Of a stretch of DNA of 64,000 bases, positions 23,900 to 32,552 are shown in pieces; the first letter of the stretch is position 1, and the number at the start of each line of letters is the position of its first letter. Under the pieces are notes generated by a model. The model had not been told where the DNA came from, did not search any database, and saw only the letters and a program-made list of their open reading frames with translations. Location: the NCBI RefSeq assembly GCF_001953955.1, contig NZ_CP019301.1, positions 62,001 through 126,000 of the forward strand, read 5' to 3'. The translations under genes were made by a program, and so were the position numbers. The stretch comes from Prevotella intermedia ATCC 25611 = DSM 20706. GTDB taxonomy: Bacteria > Bacteroidota > Bacteroidia > Bacteroidales > Bacteroidaceae.

Positions 23900-26800
23900 T
23901 TATGCTTTTTGTACGAGAATGTTGAGCTTAAAGTCGTCGAAATCCACTTCCGTTCCGCCGTTTTCAGCCACTACAATATCGTTTGCCAGCACCTGTGTCT
24001 TAACGAGTTCGCCGAAGGCAGCGATGGCTGCGGTGGTTTCGTCGTTAGGTGTTACGGTTACGATGATGCGGTCGGTGATTTCAAAACCTGTTTCCTTGCG
24101 GAGGTTCTGAATGCGGTTTACAAGCTCGCGTGCCATTCCTTCCTTCTTCAGTTCGTCGGTAAGCTCCACTTCGAGTGCCACGGTGAGGTTGCCCTCGTTG
24201 CTTACCAGCCAGCCTGGCATATCTTCTGAGATGATTTCAACATCGGCTACGTCTACGTTGATGGTTTCGCCTTGCAGGTCGAAAGCGAAGTTTCCGCTCT
24301 GCTCGAACAGTGCAATCTCGTCTTGGTTCAGGCTGTTCATCTTTGCCGCAACGTCTTTCATAAGCTTGCCATACTTCTTTCCCATAATGCGGAAGTTGCA
24401 CTTCACTTTCTTCACGAGTATGCCCTGACCTTCCACGAAGTTGAGTTCCTTCACGTTTACTTCACTCTTTATGAGGTCTGCCATAGCCGTAATGTGCTGA
24501 CGTTGTGTGTCGTCGATGGCTGGAACCATAATCTGTGCGAGCGGTTGGCGCACTTTAATGTTCACCTTACGGCGCAAAGCCAGTACCATAGAGGTGATGC
24601 GCTGTGCCATATCCATACGTGCTTCGAGGTCGAGGTCGATGGCTGCCTTGTCGGAAACGGGCCACTTGTCGAGGTGAACGCTTTCTTTCTTGCCCCCAAG
24701 GTCGTGATAGAGTTCGTCGGCATAGAACGGTGCGAGCGGTGCGACGAGCTTTGCCACCGTCATAAGGCAGGTGTAGAGTGCATCGTAAGCACTGCGCTTG
24801 TTTCCGCTCATCTCCTTTCCCCAGAAGCGTTTGCGGTTCAGACGCACGTACCAGTTGCTCAAATCGTCGTTCACGAAGTTGTCTATCAAGCGTCCTGCGC
24901 GTGTTGGGTCGAAGTTTTCAAGCTCTGCGGTAACCTTGTCTACCAGCGAATTGAGCTTTGAAATAATCCAACGGTCAATCTCTGTCGCATCTTCCGTCAG
25001 CACTGGTGTGCCTTCGGCAGGTATCTCGTAGTTGTCTACGTTGGCATAGAGTGCGAAGAAACTGTATGTATTATATAATGTGCCGAAGAACTTGCGGCGA
25101 CATTCGTCCACGCCTTCGGGGTCGAACTTGAGGTTATCCCACGGTTCGCTGTTGGTCATCATGTAGAAGCGCACTGGGTCGGCACCATATTTCTCCATCA
25201 TTTCAAATGGATTGGTAACGTTGCCCACGTGCTTGCTCATCTTGTTGCCCTTTGCATCGAGCACGAGTCCGGTTGATATAACGTTCTTGAACGCAACCGA
25301 ATCGAACACCATTGTTGCGATTGCGTGGAGCGTGAAGAACCAACCACGTGTCTGGTCTACACCTTCGTTGATGAAATCGGCAGGGTAGAAGGCTGGTGGA
25401 ACGGCTGTTCCGCTGTACGAAGAGCTTACGAGCTGCTTGCGATATTTGTCCTCCGACAATCCTGTCTTAGCCAAACCGTCCTTGCAGATTTCGCCTTCGA
25501 ACGGATAGTGGAGCTGTGCGTAAGGCATAGAACCGCTGTCGAACCACACGTCGATGAGGTCGTCTTCGCGTCGCATAGGCTCTCCTGCATCGTTTACGAG
25601 TACGATGTCGTCCACGTAAGGGCGGTGGAGGTCGATGCGGTCGTAGTTTTCCTGACTGTAATCGCCCACTACGAAGCCGCGTTCCTTGAGCGGATTGCTC
25701 TTCATAACGCCTGCTGCAACTGACCTTTCTATCTCGTTGTAGAGTTCTTCTACCGAACCGATGCACTTTTCGTTGCGCTTTTCGTCGCGCCAGATAGGCA
25801 GCGGTGTGCCCCAGAAGCGCGAACGGCTCAGGTTCCAGTCGTTCAGATTCTCCAACCAGTTGCCGAAACGTCCCGTACCAGTTGATTCCGGCTGCCAGTT
25901 AATGGTCTTGTTGAGTTCCACCATACGTGTCTTGGCTGCCGTGTCTTTGATGAACCAGCTGTCGAGCGGATAGTAAAGAATGGGCTTGTCGGTACGCCAG
26001 CAGTGCGGATAGTTGTGCGTGTGTTTCTGAATATTGAAGGCTTCGCCCGCCATTTTCATCTCCATACACATCACGATGTTGAGGTCTTCCGACTTCTCGG
26101 AAGTCTTCTTGTCCCATACGCCGTCAGGGTTGAAGCGTGGGTCGTAGGCGTTCTTCACGTAGTCGCCTGCGTGTTTGCCGTAAGCGTCTTTGTCTACGCA
26201 GGCAGCAATGAAGTTGTTGTCGAGTTCCTCAAAGGTGTAATACTTACCCTGTAAGTCCACCATTGGGCGTGTTTCTCCTTTTTTTGAGATGAGGTAGAGT
26301 GCCGGAATGTTGGCGTCTTTAGCCACTTTGGCGTCGTCGGCACCGAAAGTGGGAGCGATATGCACAACGCCAGTACCGTCTTCGGTAGTAACGTAGTCGC
26401 CAAGAATAATGCGGAAGGCTTCGCTTTCCATTTCTACAAATTCGTCGCGACCGTCTTCGCTCTTGAATACCTTCTCGGTATGCGCCTTGGCGTAGTTGTT
26501 TACGAATGTAGGAGCTACCTCGCCGGTGCGCTCAACAGGCTTAATCCATTTCATAAGCTGCTCGTAGTGAATGCCTTCGAGCTCGGTACCCATTGCCTTT
26601 CCTACGATACGGTAAGGCAATACCTTGTCGGTAGGCTCGTAAGCAGGCATTTCGCCTTCCTTCACTTCGCCTTCGGGCTTGAAGTAAGCCGTCAATCGGG
26701 TAGATGCCACCACCACTGTAGCCTTGTCGGCAGTGTATGGATTGTAGGTCTCTACTATCAGATATTCAATCTTCGGACCCACGCAGAGTGCCGTGTTTGA

Positions 26801-27568
26801 AGGCAATGTCCAAGGCGTTGTAGTCCACGCAAGGAACGATGGCTTGCCCCAAGCATTGGTTTTGATGCCTTGTTTCTGGCAGAAAGCTGCCCAATCGTTT
26901 TCCACAATGGTGAAGTGCACCGTTGCAGTGGTATCTTTCACATCGCGATAGCAGCCTGGTTGGTTCAGCTCGTGGCTCGAAAGTCCAGTGCCTGCGCCTG
27001 GCGAATAGGGCTGAATGGTGTAACCCTTATAGAGCAAACCTTTGTTGTAGAGCTGCTTCAAGAGCCACCAAAGCGTTTCGATGTATTTGTTGTCGTAAGT
27101 AATGTAAGGGTGGTCGAGGTCTACAAAGTAGCCCATCTCCTCGGTAAGTTTACGCCATTCGGCTGTGAACTTCATCACATTTTCACGACATCTGTGGTTG
27201 TATTCCTCAGTCGAAATGTATTTTTCCGAATCCTTGTTGTCGATGTCTTTCTTCGTAATGCCCAGTTCTTTCTCCACGCTGAGTTCCACAGGTAGTCCGT
27301 GTGTGTCCCAACCAGCCTTGCGATGCACCTGAAAACCCTGCATCGTCTTGTATCTGTTGAAAGTATCCTTAATGGCACGTGCCAACACGTGGTGTATTCC
27401 GGGGTGTCCGTTTGCAGAGGGAGGACCCTCGAAGAAGATGAACTGAGGCGCGCCCTCGCGCTCGTCAATACTCTTATGGAAGATGTCTTTGTTCTTCCAC
27501 TCTTCTAACACTTCCTTGTTGGTATTTACCAAGTTCAGTCCGTTATGTTCGGCGAATTTCTTAGCCAT
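23900..27568 (-). CDS. ileS: Isoleucyl-tRNA synthetase
   Basis: A 1222-residue class I aminoacyl-tRNA synthetase that charges tRNA-Ile. The HIGH motif is present as GHPGIHHVLAR near residue 56 and the KMSKS motif as GNKMSKHVGN near residue 775. The CP1 editing domain lies between, with the SWFIKDT and FWGTPLPIW features downstream. The length fits the longer, eukaryotic-like form found in Bacteroidetes. It is the first gene of a leftward cluster with a dksA-like gene and lspA. A -7 box (TAAATTTG, 27606-27613) lies 38 nt upstream of the start. Confidence 0.97.
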   Translation of the reverse strand: MAKKFAEHNGLNLVNTNKEVLEEWKNKDIFHKSIDEREGAPQFIFFEGPPSANGHPGIHHVLARAIKDTFNRYKTMQGFQVHRKAGWDTHGLPVELSVEKELGITKKDIDNKDSEKYISTEEYNHRCRENVMKFTAEWRKLTEEMGYFVDLDHPYITYDNKYIETLWWLLKQLYNKGLLYKGYTIQPYSPGAGTGLSSHELNQPGCYRDVKDTTATVHFTIVENDWAAFCQKQGIKTNAWGKPSFLAWTTTPWTLPSNTALCVGPKIEYLIVETYNPYTADKATVVVASTRLTAYFKPEGEVKEGEMPAYEPTDKVLPYRIVGKAMGTELEGIHYEQLMKWIKPVERTGEVAPTFVNNYAKAHTEKVFKSEDGRDEFVEMESEAFRIILGDYVTTEDGTGVVHIAPTFGADDAKVAKDANIPALYLISKKGETRPMVDLQGKYYTFEELDNNFIAACVDKDAYGKHAGDYVKNAYDPRFNPDGVWDKKTSEKSEDLNIVMCMEMKMAGEAFNIQKHTHNYPHCWRTDKPILYYPLDSWFIKDTAAKTRMVELNKTINWQPESTGTGRFGNWLENLNDWNLSRSRFWGTPLPIWRDEKRNEKCIGSVEELYNEIERSVAAGVMKSNPLKERGFVVGDYSQENYDRIDLHRPYVDDIVLVNDAGEPMRREDDLIDVWFDSGSMPYAQLHYPFEGEICKDGLAKTGLSEDKYRKQLVSSSYSGTAVPPAFYPADFINEGVDQTRGWFFTLHAIATMVFDSVAFKNVISTGLVLDAKGNKMSKHVGNVTNPFEMMEKYGADPVRFYMMTNSEPWDNLKFDPEGVDECRRKFFGTLYNTYSFFALYANVDNYEIPAEGTPVLTEDATEIDRWIISKLNSLVDKVTAELENFDPTRAGRLIDNFVNDDLSNWYVRLNRKRFWGKEMSGNKRSAYDALYTCLMTVAKLVAPLAPFYADELYHDLGGKKESVHLDKWPVSDKAAIDLDLEARMDMAQRITSMVLALRRKVNIKVRQPLAQIMVPAIDDTQRQHITAMADLIKSEVNVKELNFVEGQGILVKKVKCNFRIMGKKYGKLMKDVAAKMNSLNQDEIALFEQSGNFAFDLQGETINVDVADVEIISEDMPGWLVSNEGNLTVALEVELTDELKKEGMARELVNRIQNLRKETGFEITDRIIVTVTPNDETTAAIAAFGELVKTQVLANDIVVAENGGTEVDFDDFKLNILVQKA

Positions 27569-27605
27569 AATTGTATGTTTGTTTTACCTGTTTTCTTTGA
27601 AACTG

Positions 27606-27613
27606 CAAATTTA
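27606..27613 (-). promoter_or_regulatory. Probable -7 box of ileS
   Basis: TAAATTTG on the minus strand matches TAnnTTTG. No TTTG box at the expected distance. Confidence 0.45.
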
Positions 27614-27712
27614 CGCAATTTATTTTAATTATGGCCGATAAAAGACGAAAAAAAGACCCTACCGAAATTTGCAGGAAACAAAAATGCACAAGAGTACGAT
27701 GTGGCAAAAAGG

Positions 27713-27817
27713 GTAGGGGCGAGGTTTATCACGTTCCTAACGCCAAATGCAGCAAACCGATAACCACCGAGAAATGCGGCGTTTTCGGTGTAGGAACGTG
27801 ATGAATCACGCCCCTAC
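27713..27817. repeat. Family B 105-bp inverted-end repeat
   Basis: Starts GTAGGGGCGAGGTTTATCA and ends with the near complement (TGATGAATCACGCCCCTAC). The inner part TTCCTAACGCCAAATGCAGC is shared with the other copies. The ends pair over about 27 bases with a few mismatches. Confidence 0.85.
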
Positions 27818-27894
27818 GCTCCCTTGCATAGCCTTGCCTACACTCCCCGCAGCTGCTATCCACGTACCCCATTTCGCCTAATCATAGCCGTGAA

Positions 27895-28088
27895 ATATCT
27901 TTACAGAAAATCAATACTTTTTCTTCCGTTTTCCAAAAGCGTAGGTTTTGCGCTGCAAAACAGCCGCTTTTACCTTGCAAAACCTACGCTTTTGGAATGC
28001 GAAACAATAGGTTTTGGAACGCCAAAGAGTAGTTGTTGATTATCAGTGAGTTACAAGTGATAAAATAAAACACTGTTTGTAAAGATAT
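27895..28088 (-). repeat. Family A repeat, 194-bp subtype, copy 3
   Basis: Bounded by perfect 11-bp inverted ends ATATCTTTACA / TGTAAAGATAT. The core has arm slots GTAGG, AGCCGC, CTACGC and the fixed AACAATAGGTTTTG part. It belongs to a 375-bp block (27861-28235) repeated at 30431-30807 in the same orientation. Confidence 0.92.
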
Positions 28089-28130
28089 TTTACAACACCA
28101 ACAGGGACGGCAAATGATATTTCAGAAGGG

Positions 28131-28235
28131 GTAGAGGCGTGATTCATCACGTTCCTGAAACCAAATGCAGCAAGCCGATAGCTACTGAAAGAAGTCGCTT
28201 TCTTTGTATAAAAATGTGATAAACCACGCTCCAAC
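28131..28235. repeat. Family B repeat next to copy 3
   Basis: GTAGAGGCGTGATTCATCAC … GTGATAAACCACGCTCCAAC, with the shared inner AAACCAAATGCAGCAAGCC. It forms the second half of the direct-repeat block before the HagA-like gene. Confidence 0.82.
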
Positions 28236-28278
28236 GCTGCCCGAATACCCGACATAAATAAAAATATATTACGAAATG

Positions 28279-28310
28279 TTTGGCATTAAGAGATAAAAAC
28301 GTTATATTTG
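28279..28310 (+). promoter_or_regulatory. Promoter of the HagA-like adhesin
   Basis: TTTG (28279-28282) - 20 nt - TATATTTG (28303-28310), a full consensus match, 120 nt before the start codon. Confidence 0.8.
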
Positions 28311-28429
28311 CGAAAGTAAATGGTAATAACTAAGAATATAAAACATAGTCTGATTAACTTAATTAAACGCCCACGTCTCTGAAACGGCGTTGCTCTTGAA
28401 AGGAGTTTTAATGGGGAGGCACTACTACA

Positions 28430-30265
28430 ATGAAACCACATTTACTAAAGAACGTGTATGCTACTATGGCTGCACTGTTCATCGCAATGTTTGCGTTGCC
28501 CACTACGGCGCAGGCACAAGGTACGGCAAGAATTATTCTCGAGGCACACGATGTATGGAAAGATGGCAGCGGCTACCAGTTGTTGCTCGATGCCGACCAC
28601 AATCTTTATGGCGACAAGATTCCTGTCGGAGGACCGCTATGGAAAGACGCCAACCCACCTGCCGACCTCTACGATGGCTTCGAATACAAGATTCCAGCCA
28701 ATGCCGACCCCTCTACGAAACCTCAATATATGGTTGTAGACGGCGAGGATTTTGTGGATATTCCTGCAGGAATCTACGATTTCTGCATCGCAGCACCGCA
28801 GGCTGATAAGAAAATATGGATTGCAGGAGATAGCGATGCACCCACAAGAGACAACGATTACAAGTTCGAAGCGGGCAAGACCTACCGCTTTGCTATGTAT
28901 AAAAGCACGCAGGACGAGAACGATGCGGCAAAACTGACGATTACCGAAAGCGGAAACGTTACAACCTATAAGCTATGGATTGGCGGCACGCAGGTTACCT
29001 CAGACAACTGCAGCGACCTTCCCCACACGAGCGGAACGGTGAGTTACGACCCACCGACCAGAATGCTTACACTCGACAATGCCACCATTAACGCATCTGA
29101 CGGAAGCGAGGGTATCTGGTCGAAGATTGACGGACTGACTATCTTCATCAAGGGAACCACTTCCATTACCACCAATGGTGCCGCTGCAATCAAGACCGAA
29201 GCATCGCATTGTACCATCGGTGGCGGCGAAAAACTCAAGCTGTCGGGAAAGAATTTCGGACTGAATGCTGCATCGAATGCCTTTGTAACCATCGTTGATT
29301 GCGACATCGAATGCGACGGCTCTTTCGGTAACGACAAGAACGATGCCGATATAACCATCAGAAACTCTAAGATAACGGCAAAGGGAAAAGGCTCGCCAAG
29401 TGTCTACGGCATTCAGAAACTCACCCTCGAAGCCTGTGGCATAGCACAGCCCGAAGGTGCCGTCTACGACCCAGCACTATTCGGTATCGCCCTCAACGGA
29501 CAGTTGGTAACAGACAAGGTGGTTATCAAGACGATAGAGAACTACGACCTTGAAATAGCAAACACAAAGGTAACTGCCACCAACTGTGGCGACCTCTCTG
29601 TGATTAACGGTGTAAGTGGAACGGTGAACTACGACCCAACGAACAAGGTTCTTACGTTGCAGAATGCTGCAATTGTTACAGAAAACGACAACGCAATCTT
29701 GTCGAATATCGATGATTTGACCATTAAGTGCATCGGCAACAATAGTCTGTCGGCACAGAAAGCAGCCCTTACCTTTAGAAATTCGCTGACCATTAAGGGC
29801 GGAGGAACACTTGATGTAGAGAGCCAGAAAGATTGTGCTGTCTTTGTAAACGGAGGCAATCTCACCATCGACAACTGCACCGTGAACGCCAAGAGCAAGA
29901 TGTACGGTATCTCTGGAAACAACGGCGAGAACGAAATTCTTGCTGTCAAGAATGCTACGGTAACGGCAGAAGGAACCGAAAGAGGCTCTGTCGTGGACTT
30001 TGCCACACTCGAATTGACAGGTTGCAGCATCACTCAGCCTATGGGAGCTAAGTTCGACCCAATGAAGCATTGCATTGTTTTGAATGGTGAGAAGGTAAAA
30101 ACCAAGGTGGTAATTACAACCCCAACTGCCATTGAAGCCCCAACTGCCGACACCGCAGCTACACAAGGCATCTACACCCTTAACGGTATCCGTCTGTCGG
30201 GCGAACGAAAAGACTTGCCAAAAGGTGTTTACATCGTGAACGGCAAGAAGGTTGTGAAGCTGTAA
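28430..30265 (+). CDS. HagA/gingipain-type adhesin with sorting motif
   Basis: A 611-residue secreted protein with a signal peptide (ending TTAQAQG). Residues about 25-170 (ARIILEAHDVWKDGSGYQLL … IPAGIYDFCIAAP … FEAGKTYRFAMYK) closely resemble the DUF2436 module of Porphyromonas gingivalis gingipains and HagA as I remember them. Two homologous beta-helix-like units of about 190 residues follow, each opening with a TxxNCxDL … SGTVxYDP … LTLxNA pattern. The C-terminus (LNGIRLSGERKDLPKGVYIV) is a type IX-like sorting domain. It is probably displayed on the cell surface for haemagglutination or matrix binding. The gene has its own promoter and terminator and is bracketed by direct repeats of about 375 bp. 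Confidence 0.88.
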   Translation: MKPHLLKNVYATMAALFIAMFALPTTAQAQGTARIILEAHDVWKDGSGYQLLLDADHNLYGDKIPVGGPLWKDANPPADLYDGFEYKIPANADPSTKPQYMVVDGEDFVDIPAGIYDFCIAAPQADKKIWIAGDSDAPTRDNDYKFEAGKTYRFAMYKSTQDENDAAKLTITESGNVTTYKLWIGGTQVTSDNCSDLPHTSGTVSYDPPTRMLTLDNATINASDGSEGIWSKIDGLTIFIKGTTSITTNGAAAIKTEASHCTIGGGEKLKLSGKNFGLNAASNAFVTIVDCDIECDGSFGNDKNDADITIRNSKITAKGKGSPSVYGIQKLTLEACGIAQPEGAVYDPALFGIALNGQLVTDKVVIKTIENYDLEIANTKVTATNCGDLSVINGVSGTVNYDPTNKVLTLQNAAIVTENDNAILSNIDDLTIKCIGNNSLSAQKAALTFRNSLTIKGGGTLDVESQKDCAVFVNGGNLTIDNCTVNAKSKMYGISGNNGENEILAVKNATVTAEGTERGSVVDFATLELTGCSITQPMGAKFDPMKHCIVLNGEKVKTKVVITTPTAIEAPTADTAATQGIYTLNGIRLSGERKDLPKGVYIVNGKKVVKL

Positions 30266-30360
30266 AATAGGCTCGCAGGTGTGCATAAAGTATCTTGCAG
30301 ATATGCAATGCACTGCTTTCCTGCACCCTTTCGGATTAAATATTAAGTATTGAAAACAAT

Positions 30361-30397
30361 AGTAGGAGCGTGAGCAATTTGCGCTCCTACTTTTTTT
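30361..30397 (+). terminator. Terminator of the HagA-like gene
   Basis: 10-bp stem AGTAGGAGCG / CGCTCCTACT followed by seven T. The stem resembles the end of a family B repeat. Confidence 0.88.
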
Positions 30398-30464
30398 GTG
30401 CGGTCGTCTCGCCCCGCCACAGATACATTCCACACGCCCTATTTCGCCTTACCACAACCACGAA

Positions 30465-30658
30465 ATATCTTTACAGAAAATCGGGTGTTTTTCTTCGGTT
30501 TTCTAAAAGCGGCTGTTTCGCATCGCAAAACAGCCGCTTTTACCTTGCAAAACCTACGCTTTTGCAATGCGAAACAATAGGTTTTGGAACGTCAAAGCGT
30601 AGTTATTGATAATCAATGAGTTATGAGTAGTAAGATAAAACAATATTTGTAAAGATAT
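30465..30658 (-). repeat. Family A repeat, 194-bp subtype, copy 4
   Basis: Same 11-bp ends as copy 3 (ATATCTTTACA / TGTAAAGATAT). The arm slots are GGCTG, AGCCGC, CTACGC. It lies between the convergent HagA-like and DKNYY genes. Confidence 0.92.
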
Positions 30659-30700
30659 TTTACAATATTAAAAGGCATTACAAATGATATTTCAGAAAGG

Positions 30701-30807
30701 GTAGGGGCATAATTTATCACGTTCCCAACACCAAATGTGGCGAGCAGATAGCTATTGAAAAAGGTCTGCTTCGTTGGTGTTGGGAACGTGATAAACTATG
30801 CCCTTAC
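30701..30807. repeat. Family B repeat next to copy 4
   Basis: GTAGGGGCATAATTTATCAC … GTGATAAACTATGCCCTTAC with a well-preserved second inverted pair (GTTCCCAACACC / GGTGTTGGGAAC). The second half of the right-hand direct-repeat block. Confidence 0.87.
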
Positions 30808-30901
30808 ATTCTTGTTGCTTGGTTTGGCGGACTGAAAATGCGAAGTTGTGCTTGTTGGTACTTCGTTCAGAGCATACGGTGGGTGCGTGTCTGCACTGCG
30901 T

Positions 30902-31465
30902 TTACTTCACTTTCTTTCCTTTATAGTATGTGTTGAACGTGTCTTCGGCATAGCCGTCTTCTAGCACTTTGAAGGTGGATGAGAAAACGTCGTCCATCTT
31001 TTGTCCCATATAGTACACGTTGAAATTGTCTTTGCCGTAGCCCCAGCCAAGGTCTTTGAAACTTCTTGGCGAGTCGCTAATCTTTCTTCCACGGAAGAGA
31101 ACAGCGTTCGAGGTGATGCGGTAGCCGTAGTAGTCGTCTGGACCGTACATATCTTCGTCCATCGGATAGTCGCCAGGGTAGGTCGGCATCGCCACGCGAA
31201 GACTGAAAGTCATTGGGTCTACATACGGAAGAATGCGTCCTAAGTAGTACACGTTATAGCGGTCTTTGGCATAGCCGAAGCCCAAATCTACGAACGAACG
31301 GTAGTCGGCGTCGATGATGGGTTGCCTTTGGTAGTACACTTTATTGCGGTTGAGCGAATATGGCTTTATCTTTTGTTGTTGCGCCTGTGCGCTGATGTTG
31401 AGTGTGAAAGCAGCGAAAAGCAAGAGTACGCTGCAACGTAGGGTGTTGAACTTAATCTGTTTCAT
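30902..31465 (-). CDS. DKNYY-family secreted protein
   Basis: A 187-residue protein with a signal peptide (…LNISAQAQQ). Three units of the kind GYAKDRYNVYYLGR, GYGKDNFNVYYMGQ and GYAEDTFNTYYKGK follow each other; this is the DKNYY repeat, found in secreted proteins of Bacteroidetes and Fusobacteria and of unknown function. Each unit probably forms a small beta sheet. It stands alone on the minus strand with a -7 box (TACCTTTG, 31517-31524) about 50 nt upstream. No partner is suggested by the context. Confidence 0.85.
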   Translation of the reverse strand: MKQIKFNTLRCSVLLLFAAFTLNISAQAQQQKIKPYSLNRNKVYYQRQPIIDADYRSFVDLGFGYAKDRYNVYYLGRILPYVDPMTFSLRVAMPTYPGDYPMDEDMYGPDDYYGYRITSNAVLFRGRKISDSPRSFKDLGWGYGKDNFNVYYMGQKMDDVFSSTFKVLEDGYAEDTFNTYYKGKKVK

Positions 31466-31516
31466 AGTCGTTTCCTTTCTTGTTTAATGCCTGCTGGCTG
31501 TTGTTTTATGATAGTG

Positions 31517-31524
31517 CAAAGGTA
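31517..31524 (-). promoter_or_regulatory. -7 box of the DKNYY gene
   Basis: TACCTTTG on the minus strand, matching TAnnTTTG. The upstream box is not clear. Confidence 0.5.
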
Positions 31525-31684
31525 ATGCTAAAAACCGAAACTGCCATCGGGATTACCCTAAACTGTGGTAGGGAAACCAGACTTTTGCGTAGGTTGTTGC
31601 GTCGCATTGTCGTTATTCCGTTGGTGTGCAGGGCGTTAGGAATGCAATAAAATGTTCCGTTAAGTTGCTTGCTGTATGGTTTAA

Positions 31685-31712
31685 GAGCGTGAAGAACTAT
31701 ATCTTCATGCTC
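31685..31712 (-). terminator. Hairpin after the beta-barrel gene
   Basis: 11-bp stem GAGCGTGAAGA / TCTTCATGCTC with one G-U pair, 29 nt after the stop. Only a weak T stretch follows. Confidence 0.45.
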
Positions 31713-31740
31713 CTAAATAGCTGTTTTACTTCACGAAAGT

Positions 31741-32529
31741 TTAGAATTTGTACCCGAAACCAAGGTTCAGATAGATGGGATACATATTGAAAGTAATGGT
31801 TTTGAAGTTGCTTTCGAATATGTCGTTCATAGCCCACGTAAGGTCGGCGTTCAGCGTGAAGTGGGTAGAAGCCTGCCACGTGCCGCCTATCTGTGTGCCC
31901 CAGTGGAAGTGGTTCAGATGCGATGAGAAGTCGTAGGTAGCCGTCTTGCCGCCCTCGTATGTCAGTTTTTCGCCTATCGGACTGCCTTCTCGCAGGTAGC
32001 CGTTGCTGACGTCGCCGTTGAATTCGCCGTCCAAGCGGAACGAAGCGAAGAGTCCTGCACGCACTTTCCATTTGTTGCAGAGGCGATAGTTAGCCATTAC
32101 GGGAACGGAAAGGAAGGTGCTGGTGTATCGTGTCTTCACGTAGCCTGTCCAAAAGCCCGACACACGTTCGCCCTCGTTGATGATTTCCATGCTGTAACCC
32201 TTTGTTGTGGAACCCGTTATCATTCCTTTCTGCTCGAATTTAAGTCCTGCCGACACGCCCCACTTATGGTTTGAGCCGAGCCACTTGGTTGCTACGCCCT
32301 CGAGCGATGCGTTCAGGCGCGGACTGTAGCTGTCGATGCTTCTTATTTCGCGCGGTATAGAGAGTGGCGATGCGCCGCCAATGTTCACTCCTGCCTTTAC
32401 TTCAAGTTCCCAGCCGTTGCGTTCGCTTTCTTCGTTGGCGTTGGGTGTGTTCTGCGCCTGTGCCGTTGCGGCTACGAATGTCAGCAGTGTTGTGGCTGCT
32501 GCTTTGGCGATTATATTTGTTGTTTTCAT
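31741..32529 (-). CDS. Outer-membrane beta-barrel protein
   Basis: A 262-residue protein started at MKTTNIIAKAAATTLLTF, where a signal peptide begins; the longer open frame upstream overlaps the previous gene and is not coding. The mature part has a typical small barrel pattern: alternating hydrophobic strands, glycines and a final aromatic residue (YLNLGFGYKF). It follows the PCMD lipoprotein gene by 23 bases in the same direction, suggesting that lipoprotein and barrel work together at the outer membrane. The ligand or role is not evident. Confidence 0.85.
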   Translation of the reverse strand: MKTTNIIAKAAATTLLTFVAATAQAQNTPNANEESERNGWELEVKAGVNIGGASPLSIPREIRSIDSYSPRLNASLEGVATKWLGSNHKWGVSAGLKFEQKGMITGSTTKGYSMEIINEGERVSGFWTGYVKTRYTSTFLSVPVMANYRLCNKWKVRAGLFASFRLDGEFNGDVSNGYLREGSPIGEKLTYEGGKTATYDFSSHLNHFHWGTQIGGTWQASTHFTLNADLTWAMNDIFESNFKTITFNMYPIYLNLGFGYKF

Positions 32530-32552
32530 TGTCTTTTCTTTGTCGGTAGGTT

